11,488 nt of DNA from Treponema sp. (GTDB lineage: Bacteria; Spirochaetota; Spirochaetia; Treponematales; Breznakiellaceae), in the NCBI GenBank assembly GCA_009786675.1, contig WQRP01000019.1:1-11488 (forward strand). The letters run 5' to 3'. The position numbers and the translations under genes were made by a program. Positions 1 through 6,014 of this stretch are shown in pieces (position 1 is the stretch's first letter; each line of letters opens with the position of its first letter). The notes under the pieces were generated by a model, which saw nothing but the letters and a program-made list of their open reading frames with translations, was not told where the DNA came from and did no database searches.

Positions 1-474
1 ACTTCGTCTTTCCTCAATCAATATAGGAAAATCGACAAGTTGTGAATGGGTAAATTCAAAGTATTCTAAGTTAGGAAGCCTTGATACATCGACACCGATT
101 TCATTATTAATTTTGACACTTTGAAACACTAATTCCCTTAAAGAAATTAAGTCATACAGAAAATCGATATCAGGAAGCGTAACCATGAAGAAAACAAGCG
201 TTTCCAAAGTGTCGAGCCCCCTTAGAAAATTAAAATCATTCATGAACGCCGTTCTTTCAAACCACAGCTCTCTTAAATTTGGAAATCCATCTAGGCCCAT
301 TATTTCAACTACATTTTGCGCAAAAGGGAACCTGAGCTCTTCTGTGTTAATATCATATTGTCTAACCTCATATGTTCCATCACAAAATTTTATGGTTAGA
401 GTTACTAGCTCGGTGGCATTTATCTGCCAACAATACAATACTAATAACAAAACTGTTATTCCAGGCTTTCTCAA
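1..474 (-). CDS. Exported leucine-rich-repeat protein, partial (C-terminus off the left edge)
   Basis: The 158 codons visible begin with TTG at 474 and read off the left edge. The start follows directly after an in-frame TAA (477-475) and has an AGGGGGA Shine-Dalgarno six bases upstream, so it is well fixed. Residues 1-20 form a signal peptide (basic MRK, then a hydrophobic ITVLLLVLY core, cleavage probably after INA). From about residue 60 there are four repeats of 22-24 residues with an LxxLxxLxF rhythm: FPNLRELWF, LDTLETLVF, LISLRELVF and LPNLEYFEF, which is the leucine-rich-repeat pattern. LRR proteins of this kind are binding proteins; the ligand cannot be told from sequence. The protein should be periplasmic or surface exposed. 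No cysteine fits a lipobox. It lies directly downstream of the small ORF at 475-636 and probably shares its promoter. Base composition is far more AT-rich than the rest of the window, suggesting acquired DNA. Confidence 0.8.
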   Translation of the reverse strand, partial: MRKPGITVLLLVLYCWQINATELVTLTIKFCDGTYEVRQYDINTEELRFPFAQNVVEIMGLDGFPNLRELWFERTAFMNDFNFLRGLDTLETLVFFMVTLPDIDFLYDLISLRELVFQSVKINNEIGVDVSRLPNLEYFEFTHSQLVDFPILIEERRS

Positions 475-636
475 TTAGTTTCCCCCTAGTCCTGGCAATC
501 CATCACCCCGTTGATGAAAAACATATGCCGTGGGATTCCTTTGTCCTATTAGCTTTCGAACATGGGGAACAGTGTACATGAAAGGTCTTTCCATCCAGCC
601 ATCTCCTGCGGCGGAATTATTGAAAAGCCACATCAT
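475..636 (-). CDS. Small ORF of unknown function upstream of the LRR gene (possible gene remnant)
   Basis: A 53-codon ORF starting at ATG 636 (or ATG 633) and ending in TAA, which abuts the TTG start of the LRR gene, so the two would be translationally coupled. The product begins MMWLFNNSAAGDGW and ends RGDGLPGLGGN. It has no signal peptide, no hydrophobic helix long enough to span a membrane, and no motif I recognise. Support for translation is its place directly behind a near-consensus promoter (700-728) and its tight junction with the next gene. Against it, the Shine-Dalgarno is weak (a GGTGAT too far upstream). The reading frame is open for nine more codons upstream of the ATG, to a TGA, so it could equally be the surviving C-terminal tail of a longer gene such as a toxin or RHS-type protein. 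That idea is speculative. Confidence 0.4.
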   Translation of the reverse strand: MMWLFNNSAAGDGWMERPFMYTVPHVRKLIGQRNPTAYVFHQRGDGLPGLGGN

Positions 637-699
637 TGCTGCCGTTAAATCACCAAATCGATATCACCGAGCGTTGTATATTTTTATATTCACTACGGC

Positions 700-728
700 A
701 TTCTACCATCAAAAAAAGGAGCTGTCAA
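700..728 (-). promoter_or_regulatory. Near-consensus sigma-70 promoter for the small ORF and LRR gene
   Basis: On the minus strand the -35 box TTGACA (728-723) is a perfect match. It is followed after exactly 17 bases by TAGAAT (705-700), five of six matches to the -10 consensus. Transcription would start near 693, leaving a leader of about 57 bases before the ATG at 636. No operator-like repeat is obvious around it. Confidence 0.7.
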
Positions 729-885
729 GTAAAATGATCTTTTTCTAAGGGCCTCTTTGGCTATTCGCCACAATGTTTTCATCTTGCGCTTCCTGGGGGA
801 ATCTTACCGGCAATCGGCTTGGTTGTACAGGATGGTCGCAGGGATACCGCGCCATTGCATTCGGCAAACCGTAACGGCCGACGCC
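729..885. other. Intergenic stretch without a supported gene
   Basis: This lies between two divergent promoters (700-728 minus, 886-914 plus). Composition changes here, from AT-rich on the left to GC-rich on the right, at about 745-760. Open frames exist on both strands but have no Shine-Dalgarno and no recognisable product; the plus-strand frame is merely an upstream extension of the clpP frame. I see no tRNA, repeat or clear terminator hairpin. Confidence 0.5.
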
Positions 886-914
886 TTGTCTTCCGGGCTC
901 AAAACCCTTATTAT
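886..914 (+). promoter_or_regulatory. Sigma-70 promoter for the clpP cluster
   Basis: TTGTCT (886-891, four of six matches), a 17-base spacer, then TATTAT (909-914, five of six matches). The start point would fall near 921. That gives a short leader holding the GGAGG Shine-Dalgarno at 930-934 and supports the ATG at 942 as the clpP start over the longer upstream frame. Confidence 0.55.
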
Positions 915-941
915 GGGGGTACAATGTTTGGAGGACAGACG

Positions 942-1586
942 ATGCGTTCATCGATAATGGATTGGTCAATGGGAGCCCGTTCGGCGGTGCGGATAGAGGA
1001 CGACGACGAGGAAGGCGAGGGCGGCAAGGAAAAGTCCGAAAAGTGGCAGGACGTCCTTGCCGGAAAGATGCTGAAGACCAGGACAATCCTGATCTCCGGG
1101 GGGATCCGCAAGGGGCTTGCCGAAAAGACGATTCGCCAGCTTCTGCTTATGGAGGCGATGGGCGACGAGCCGGTGCGGATTTTCATCGACTCGCCGGGCG
1201 GCGACGCGGACGCGGGTTACGCGATTTTCGACATGATCCGCTTTATCAAGCCCCCGGTCTGGACCATAGGCATGGGGCTGGTCGCCAGCGCGGCGGCGCT
1301 TATCCAGCTTGCCGCGCCCAGGGAAAGGCGGCTTGGCCTGCCCAACAGCCACTACCTTATCCACCAGCCCCTTTCCGGGATACGCGGCGTGGCCACCGAC
1401 ATCGAGATCCACGCCAAGGAACTGGAAAAGCTGCGGGGAAAAATCAACCGGCTTATAGCCGACGAGACCGGCGTGCCCTTCGAGCAGGTCGAAAAGGACA
1501 CCGACCGCGACTACTGGATGGACGCGCAGGAGGCGGCCGACTACGGCCTTATCAGCAGGGTTGTAATCAGAAGGGACGAGGTTTAG
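942..1586 (+). CDS. clpP: ClpP-family serine peptidase with acidic N-terminal segment
   Basis: ClpP forms the barrel-shaped proteolytic core that degrades proteins fed to it by Clp AAA+ unfoldases in the cytoplasm. The 214-residue product keeps the catalytic triad: Ser116 in GLVASAAA, His141 in LIHQPLSG, Asp190 in DTDRDYW. The family signatures FIDSPGGDADAGYAIFDMI, TDIEIHAKEL and AADYGLISRV are also present. Length is normal for the family (about 200). I chose ATG 942 because GGAGG lies seven bases upstream; the frame is open back to 819, but that extension would include the promoter. Residues 19-35 are unusually acidic and glycine-rich (EDDDEEGEGG), where canonical ClpP carries its axial-pore loop, and the usual SRGERSYDIYSRLL segment is not recognisable. 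The common GQAAS around the active serine reads GLVAS. This may be a second, divergent ClpP. No clpX or clpA is adjacent. Confidence 0.93.
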   Translation: MRSSIMDWSMGARSAVRIEDDDEEGEGGKEKSEKWQDVLAGKMLKTRTILISGGIRKGLAEKTIRQLLLMEAMGDEPVRIFIDSPGGDADAGYAIFDMIRFIKPPVWTIGMGLVASAAALIQLAAPRERRLGLPNSHYLIHQPLSGIRGVATDIEIHAKELEKLRGKINRLIADETGVPFEQVEKDTDRDYWMDAQEAADYGLISRVVIRRDEV

Positions 1587-1596
1587 GGCTTGGCTT

Positions 1597-1616
1597 CCCC
1601 AGAGCCGTAACTGGGG
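1597..1616 (+). other. Small perfect hairpin downstream of clpP
   Basis: CCCCAG (1597-1602) pairs with CTGGGG (1611-1616) around an eight-base loop, ten bases after the clpP stop. No T-run follows (the next bases are CGTTGG), so it is not a standard intrinsic terminator. It could protect the clpP mRNA 3' end or weakly attenuate read-through into lolA. Confidence 0.3.
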
Positions 1617-1645
1617 CGTTGGTGCTTGGTTATTCAGGAAAGGGC

Positions 1646-1674
1646 TTGTAATGTGTCGACCCTTCGGATACCAT
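1646..1674 (+). promoter_or_regulatory. Possible weak promoter for the lolA-rodZ-rimO genes
   Basis: TTGTAA (1646-1651), a 17-base spacer and TACCAT (1669-1674), each four of six matches to consensus, lie 19 bases before the lolA ATG. An overlapping alternative is TGTAAT (1647-1652) used as a -10. The 106-base gap after clpP leaves room for a separate promoter, but the match is modest. Confidence 0.27.
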
Positions 1675-1692
1675 ACACTATAGGGGAAGCCA

Positions 1693-2370
1693 ATGAAATC
1701 ATGTCTTTTCGCGTTGTCGTTGTCGGTTCTGCTGCTTGTTCCGGTGCATTCGCAGGAGATCATTACCGCGGACAGGTTCCTGCAGATGGTCTCGGAGCAT
1801 TACGCCACCATCAGGGATTACGAGGCCAGCATAGTCGTCAGGTCGGGCAACTCGGTCATGCCCGGAACCATCAGCTACCTTGCGCCCAATTCCCTAAGGA
1901 TCGACTTTACCCAGCCGGCGAACCAGGTGATCCTGTTCACCGGGGAAGCCCTTACCGTGTTCATGCCCGGGCCGCCGGCCTTCGTGCTGAACCAGCCGGT
2001 CAACCGCGCCTTCGCCGGGGCCAACCTGGCCAGCGCCGAGGGGCTTAACCTGCTCAGGCGCAACTACATCCCCACCTTCGTCACCGGCCCCGCGCCGGTC
2101 AGCCTGGACGCGAACTCGCACGAGCAGGTCGTAAAGCTCAGGCTTACCCGCAGGCATGTCTCGGAGGGCTTCCGTGAGATTATCCTTAGCGTCGATCCCA
2201 ACACCAAGCTGATCCGCCGCATCGCCGGGACGACCATCGCGGGCGTAAACGTCCAGTTTGACTTTACCAACACCAGGGTTAACCTGGGGATCCCTGAAAT
2301 GCGCTTCGTGTACACCCCCCCGGCGGGCGCAAACACGATCCATAACTTTATGTTCAGGGACGCGAACTAA
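1693..2370 (+). CDS. lolA: LolA-like periplasmic outer-membrane lipoprotein carrier
   Basis: LolA-family proteins carry lipoproteins across the periplasm from the inner-membrane LolCDE exporter to the outer membrane. The 225-residue product has a clear signal peptide (MKSC, hydrophobic LFALSLSVLLLVP, likely cleavage after VHS at residue 20). The mature part begins with the family-typical amphipathic helix (ADRFLQMVSEHYATIRDYEASIVV). A run of beta-strands follows with the characteristic GTISYLAPNSLRIDFTQPANQVILFTGEALTVFMPG hallmark region, written here only as a location (about residues 57-95). A C-terminal strand reads VQFDFTNTRVNLGIPEMRFVYTPPAG. The start ATG has AGGGGAA upstream. It is followed after 18 bases by the rodZ-like gene and is probably co-transcribed. 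Assignment to the LolA superfamily is strong; whether it is the true LolA or a paralogous sorting protein is less certain. Confidence 0.8.
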   Translation: MKSCLFALSLSVLLLVPVHSQEIITADRFLQMVSEHYATIRDYEASIVVRSGNSVMPGTISYLAPNSLRIDFTQPANQVILFTGEALTVFMPGPPAFVLNQPVNRAFAGANLASAEGLNLLRRNYIPTFVTGPAPVSLDANSHEQVVKLRLTRRHVSEGFREIILSVDPNTKLIRRIAGTTIAGVNVQFDFTNTRVNLGIPEMRFVYTPPAGANTIHNFMFRDAN

Positions 2371-2388
2371 AGGGGACGGGAGGAAACA

Positions 2389-3507
2389 GTGGAATCTCTG
2401 GGCGAAAAGCTGCGGACAACTCGCGAGGGCAAGGGGATTAGCTTTGACCAGGCGGGCCTGGACACCAAGCTCGCGATTCGATACCTTGAGGCGCTGGAAA
2501 GCGAGAATTTTTCCAAGTTTCCCGGCGAGGCGTACATTACCGGCTTTATAAGGAACTACGGCGCCTACCTGGATCTGGACGTGGACGAGCTGCTCTCCCT
2601 TTACCGGGCAATCAAGATCCAGGAACAGCCAATTCCGGTTGAGGAGCTTTTGCGGAAGCCCTCCGTGCTGCCCAAGATCGCGATTGGCGTGGCCCTGGCC
2701 CTTCTTGTTTTCGGCGTCGCCGGCGCCGTGTTTTTGTTTTTCGCGAGCCGCACGGCGGACGCGGGCGTCGCGGTCTCCCCCGCCAGGATACCGATTGAGT
2801 ATATCATGAGCGGGGACAGCTTCGAGCACCGTTTCTTCCAGGGCGATTCCCTTCTTGTTTCCATGGATTTCGGTTTTGCCGCCGGGGGCGCGGAACGGCA
2901 CAGGATCGAGCTTTTGGACGTGGTCGGCGACGACGTGGTCATCCAGACCCCGAGCGGGCCGGTTCTTATCGATTTTTTCCGCCACGCCAGCCTGGACCTG
3001 GACAGCAACGGCATATTCGACCTTAGGATAAGCGCCATGGACTACGTCAGGAACAACGTCAGCCTGGGCGCCCTTCTGCGTTTCGAGCGGTACACCGCGA
3101 CCTCCTTTGTGCCCGAAATGGAGGTCGTGCCCACCGGCGCCGCGACCGTAACCGGCCAGGCGCATTCCTCGGTGATATTTACTTCGCCCAACCCGTACCC
3201 GTTTACCCTTCAGGCCAGCTTTCAGGGCGGGAGCATGTTCCGTTGGGAGGTCCTGTTCGAGCCTGCCCGCCGCGAAAGGAACGAGCGCTTCTTCCAGCGC
3301 CTGGACGAGCTGACCGTTCCCCACGTGCACAACGGCGTCCGCATATGGACCTCCAACGCGCAGGCGGCCAGGTTCCAGGTTATCGGCGGCGGAAGGACCG
3401 TGCCGGTCGAGATTGGCAGCCCGGGCGAGGTGGTCGTGGCTGACATTCGCTGGATCCGCGGCGAGGACAACGTCTTCCGCCTGGTGGTCGCCCGCCTAGA
3501 GGCTTGA
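2389..3507 (+). CDS. rodZ: RodZ-like protein: cytoplasmic HTH, one membrane helix, periplasmic domain
   Basis: RodZ links the MreB cytoskeleton to the envelope in rod-shaped or elongated cells. The 372-residue product has the RodZ architecture. Residues 1-75 are a Cro/RodZ-type helix-turn-helix (GEKLRTTREGKGISFDQAG, then LAIRYLEALESENFSKFPGEAYITGFIRNYGAYL). Residues 95-119 are one hydrophobic helix (VLPKIAIGVALALLVFGV onward), and about 250 residues then lie outside the membrane. The end (about 265-365) resembles the DUF4115 beta domain of RodZ (RWEVLFEP, then VRIWTSNAQAARFQVIGG). The start is GTG with GGGAGG six bases upstream. About 140 extra residues sit between the helix and the DUF4115-like part, longer than in typical RodZ, with no motif I recognise. 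Its stop overlaps the rimO start, so the two are translationally coupled. It could regulate transcription instead, but the membrane layout favours RodZ. Confidence 0.75.
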   Translation: MESLGEKLRTTREGKGISFDQAGLDTKLAIRYLEALESENFSKFPGEAYITGFIRNYGAYLDLDVDELLSLYRAIKIQEQPIPVEELLRKPSVLPKIAIGVALALLVFGVAGAVFLFFASRTADAGVAVSPARIPIEYIMSGDSFEHRFFQGDSLLVSMDFGFAAGGAERHRIELLDVVGDDVVIQTPSGPVLIDFFRHASLDLDSNGIFDLRISAMDYVRNNVSLGALLRFERYTATSFVPEMEVVPTGAATVTGQAHSSVIFTSPNPYPFTLQASFQGGSMFRWEVLFEPARRERNERFFQRLDELTVPHVHNGVRIWTSNAQAARFQVIGGGRTVPVEIGSPGEVVVADIRWIRGEDNVFRLVVARLEA

Positions 3508-4892
3508 CCGGCCGGCTTGTGCGCCCCAGCTATTTCCTTGACCCCTTCGGTTGCGTCAAGAATCAGGTCGATGCCGAAAACATGATGGCCCACCTTAACG
3601 GGGCTGGCTGGCTTTCCGCGCATGACGCGGCGGACGCCGATCTTATCATCGTCAACTCCTGCGGGTTTATCGAGGACGCGAAGCGCGAATCGATAGACGC
3701 TGTCATGGAATGGCGAAGGCTGTACCCCGGAAAGAAAATCCTGCTTGCCGGCTGTCTTGCCCAGCGATACTCCAGGGATCTCGCGGAATCCATGCCCGAG
3801 GTGGACGCCTTTTTCGGCACCGACGACGTCACGCGGATTGCCGAAGCCGTAAAGCCCCTGGGGTTTGCCGGTTCCATGCCGGACGGCGCGGCCGGGCTTT
3901 CGACCTGGGATCGCCCGCTTCTGTCCCTGCCCGGTTCCGCCTACGTCAAGATAAGCGAGGGCTGCGACAACAACTGCAGCTACTGCGCCATTCCCCTTAT
4001 TCGCGGGCCGCTGCGCTGCCGTTCCGTCCGGGACATTGTCGATGAGTGCAGGGGGCTTTTGGCCAGGGGGGTGCGGGAACTCTGCGTCATAGGGCAGGAC
4101 ATAGGGGCGTACCGATCCGGCGGATCGGGCCTGCCGGAGCTGCTCGCCGCCGTCGCGGAACTCCCTGGGGATTTCTGGGTCCGGCTTCTGTACATGCACC
4201 CCGGCCATTTCCCCCTGCCGATCCTGGACCTAATGGAGCGCGACCGGCGCTTTCTTCCCTATTTCGACATCCCCTTCCAGCACTCGTCCCCGGCCGTCCT
4301 TTCCGCCATGAACCGTCGCGGTTCCGCCGAGGCGTACCTCGCCCTGGTCGAGACCATCCGCGCCAGGCTTCCGGCCGCCGTCGTCCGCACGACCTTTCTT
4401 GTCGGCTTTCCGGGCGAAACCAGGGGGGACTTTGCCGCCCTGTTGGATTTCCAGGAAAGGCTTCGCCCGGACTGGCTTGGCTGCTTTTCCTACTCCCGCG
4501 AGGAGGACACCGCCGCCTACGCGATGCCCGGACAGGTTCCCCGGAAAACCGCCCTTGCCCGGAAGCTCAAGGTCGAGGAAGCGCAGGTCGGGATTACCGA
4601 GGGAAACATGGAACGCTTCGTGGGGCAAACCCTGGACATTATGCTGGAGGAAAAAATCGACGGCGGAACCGGGGACGACGCCGTCGCAAACGGCGATCTC
4701 TGGCTGGGCCGGCTTTACTGCCACGCCCCGGAGGTTGACGGCGCCGCGATAACCACCGGCTCGACGGATGATGCCGAAGATTCCGCCGGGCCAAAGGTCG
4801 TCCGACCAAAGGTCGGAGATGTCCTGCCCTGCAGGGTGCTTGCCCGCAGGGGGTTCGTTCTGGAGGTCAGTCTATGCCGGCCGTCTTCCTGA
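3504..4892 (+). CDS. rimO: RimO, ribosomal protein S12 methylthiotransferase
   Basis: RimO is a radical-SAM enzyme that adds a methylthio group to a conserved aspartate of ribosomal protein S12. The 462-residue product has the N-terminal MTTase domain with three cluster cysteines, C17 (DPFGCVKNQ), C53 (VNSCGFI) and C84 (LAGCLAQ). The radical-SAM motif is C154-x3-C158-x2-C161 (EGCDNNCSYC), and a C-terminal TRAM domain runs from about 365. The S12-type features (FGCVKNQVDAE, AIPLIRGPLRCR, YMHPGHFP) separate it from MiaB. TTG 3504 overlaps the rodZ stop in TTGA, favouring coupled translation; GTG 3519 in frame is a possible alternative start. The TRAM domain carries a loop insertion (about 420-440) containing an in-frame duplication, PKVVRPKVGD. 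The 3' end overlaps the convergent trpS gene by 26 bp. Confidence 0.95.
   Translation: MTGRLVRPSYFLDPFGCVKNQVDAENMMAHLNGAGWLSAHDAADADLIIVNSCGFIEDAKRESIDAVMEWRRLYPGKKILLAGCLAQRYSRDLAESMPEVDAFFGTDDVTRIAEAVKPLGFAGSMPDGAAGLSTWDRPLLSLPGSAYVKISEGCDNNCSYCAIPLIRGPLRCRSVRDIVDECRGLLARGVRELCVIGQDIGAYRSGGSGLPELLAAVAELPGDFWVRLLYMHPGHFPLPILDLMERDRRFLPYFDIPFQHSSPAVLSAMNRRGSAEAYLALVETIRARLPAAVVRTTFLVGFPGETRGDFAALLDFQERLRPDWLGCFSYSREEDTAAYAMPGQVPRKTALARKLKVEEAQVGITEGNMERFVGQTLDIMLEEKIDGGTGDDAVANGDLWLGRLYCHAPEVDGAAITTGSTDDAEDSAGPKVVRPKVGDVLPCRVLARRGFVLEVSLCRPSS
4791..4815 (+). repeat. Tandem 15-bp in-frame repeat inside rimO
   Basis: CCAAAGGTCG occurs at 4791-4800 and again at 4806-4815, a period of 15 bases or five codons. 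The encoded segment reads PKVVR-PKVGD in the TRAM-domain loop. It looks like a small slippage duplication that keeps the frame, so it may vary in copy number between strains. Confidence 0.6.
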
Positions 4893-5862
4893 AGCGCCTT
4901 AACGTGGCGGCGGCGATGGGGCGGGCCTTTTCCGCGCCCTGTTCCAGGATTTTGTCCAGCGCGGGAACGTCCGCCATAATCGCGTCGTAGCGTTCCCGCA
5001 TCGGGGCCAAAGCCCGGTTTACCACCCGGAACAGCTCCTCCTTGGCCTCGCCCCAGCCCATGCCCCCGGCGCGGTAGCGGGAGGCTAGCGCGGCCTGCTC
5101 CCCGTCGTCGGCGAACAGCTTGTACAGCAGGAAAACGTGGCTCGCGTCGGGATCCTTGGGCTCCTCGACCGTCTGGGAGTTCGTGGCGATCCGCATGATG
5201 GTCTTCCGCAGGGTTTTTTCCGGGACGAACAGGGGGATCGTGTTGCCGTAGCTCTTGCTCATCTTCCTGCCGTCAAAGCCCGGAACCACGGCGTTGTCCT
5301 TTTGGATCCCCGGGCGCGGGACCTTTAGCACCGGCTTGCCGTAGTTGGCGTTTACCGACTGGGCGATGTCCTGGGCCATCTCTATGTGCTGGACCTGGTC
5401 CCTGCCGACGGGCACCACGTCCGAATCGAAGGCGATAATGTCGGCGGCCATAAGCACGGGGTAGGTGAACAGGCCCATGTTGATTCCCGCGTCCGTGTCG
5501 TCGCCCCTCTCGCTGTTTTTCTGCACCGCGTCCTTGTATGCGTGGGCGCGGTTCATAAGCCCCTTGGACGTAAAGGCCGTAAGCATTACGGCAAGCTCGA
5601 AAATCTCGGGTATGGAGCTTTGCCGGTAAAAGACGACCTTTTCCGTGTCCAGGCCGGCCGCCAGCCAGCCGGCCGCGACGTGCCTGGTGGTGGATCCCAG
5701 TTCCCCGGGATCCTTCATGGTGTTAAGGCCGTGATAGTCGGCGATAAAATAACGCGCGTCGTAGGTTTCCGCGAGTTCCAGCGCGGGCTTTATCGCGCCA
5801 AAGTAGTTGCCCACGTGCAGGTCGCCGGTGGGCTTGATGCCGGTTAGTGATATTTCCCTCAT
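4867..5862 (-). CDS. trpS: Tryptophanyl-tRNA synthetase
   Basis: Class I aminoacyl-tRNA synthetase that charges tRNA-Trp with tryptophan in the cytoplasm. The 331-residue product has the usual family length. It carries the HIGH-like signature TGDLHVGNY (residues 13-20), the tRNA-synthetase block with VPVGRDQVQHIEMAQDIA, and the KMSKS loop (200-204, in GRKMSKSYGN). The frame stays open 44 codons further upstream to 5994, but that stretch is not synthetase-like. The family always starts just before LTGIKPTG, so ATG 5862 is the start. It lacks a good Shine-Dalgarno (GTCTAGC precedes the ATG). The stop lies inside the 3' end of rimO on the opposite strand, and the promoter region is shared with the divergent lipoprotein gene. 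The leader is only about 20 bases, too short for a T-box or attenuator. Confidence 0.96.
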   Translation of the reverse strand: MREISLTGIKPTGDLHVGNYFGAIKPALELAETYDARYFIADYHGLNTMKDPGELGSTTRHVAAGWLAAGLDTEKVVFYRQSSIPEIFELAVMLTAFTSKGLMNRAHAYKDAVQKNSERGDDTDAGINMGLFTYPVLMAADIIAFDSDVVPVGRDQVQHIEMAQDIAQSVNANYGKPVLKVPRPGIQKDNAVVPGFDGRKMSKSYGNTIPLFVPEKTLRKTIMRIATNSQTVEEPKDPDASHVFLLYKLFADDGEQAALASRYRAGGMGWGEAKEELFRVVNRALAPMRERYDAIMADVPALDKILEQGAEKARPIAAATLRRFRKTAGID

Positions 5863-5891
5863 GCTAGACAACTGTAGCAATTTGCGGGGGG

Positions 5892-5921
5892 CTTGTAAAG
5901 CTTGGAAAATTTTGCTTGCAA
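5892..5921 (-). promoter_or_regulatory. Predicted trpS promoter
   Basis: On the minus strand TTGCAA (5921-5916) is followed after 18 bases by TACAAG (5897-5892), each four of six matches to consensus. The start point would be near 5885, about 22 bases before the trpS ATG. The -35 hexamer is self-complementary and coincides exactly with the -35 predicted for the divergent lipoprotein gene. Confidence 0.35.
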
Positions 5922-5944
5922 TTCGGGCACGCAGGTGGCATAAT
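5916..5944 (+). promoter_or_regulatory. Predicted promoter of the lipoprotein gene
   Basis: TTGCAA (5916-5921), a 17-base spacer and CATAAT (5939-5944, five of six matches). Transcription would start near 5951, giving a leader of about 60 bases ahead of ATG 6011. The -35 box is the same six bases as in the opposing trpS promoter, so the two polymerase sites would compete. Confidence 0.55.
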
Positions 5945-5951
5945 GCCCAGC

Positions 5952-6014
5952 ATGAGGTTGGCGGCGGTCGCCGGAAGCCTCCCAGCCCGGGCAACTAGAA
6001 GGAGCCTTATATGA
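5952..6014 (+). CDS. Possible 20-codon leader ORF overlapping the lipoprotein start
   Basis: ATG 5952 opens a 20-codon frame (MRLAAVAGS at the front, RSLI at the end) whose TGA at 6012-6014 overlaps the lipoprotein ATG at 6011 as ATGA. The ATG lies only seven bases beyond the predicted -10 box, so the transcript would be essentially leaderless for this ORF. No Shine-Dalgarno is present for it. The exact ATGA junction is the only positive sign, and chance is a fair explanation. Confidence 0.2.
   Translation: MRLAAVAGSLPARATRRSLI

Noticed and set aside
185..748. Plus-strand small frames in the AT-rich segment
   Set aside because: They lie opposite the LRR gene and small ORF, lack Shine-Dalgarno sites and encode no recognisable protein.
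819..941. A longer N-terminus for the ClpP-like protein
   Set aside because: The extension would include the predicted promoter and lacks a Shine-Dalgarno; GGAGG fits ATG 942.
1597..1616. Intrinsic terminator after clpP
   Set aside because: The hairpin is perfect but short, with a wide loop and no T-run, so I list it only as a hairpin.
1894..3330. A 478-codon open frame on the minus strand
   Set aside because: It lies antisense to lolA and the rodZ-like gene, whose products are recognisable. GC-rich coding DNA commonly leaves such open antisense frames, and the translation has no known motif.
3222..4208. A 328-codon minus-strand open frame antisense to rimO
   Set aside because: It is the shadow of rimO, which carries all cluster cysteines; no Shine-Dalgarno or domain supports the antisense frame.
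5863..5994. A 44-residue N-terminal extension of TrpS
   Set aside because: It has no synthetase similarity, and the family starts directly before the first strand; the extension would also cover both divergent promoters.
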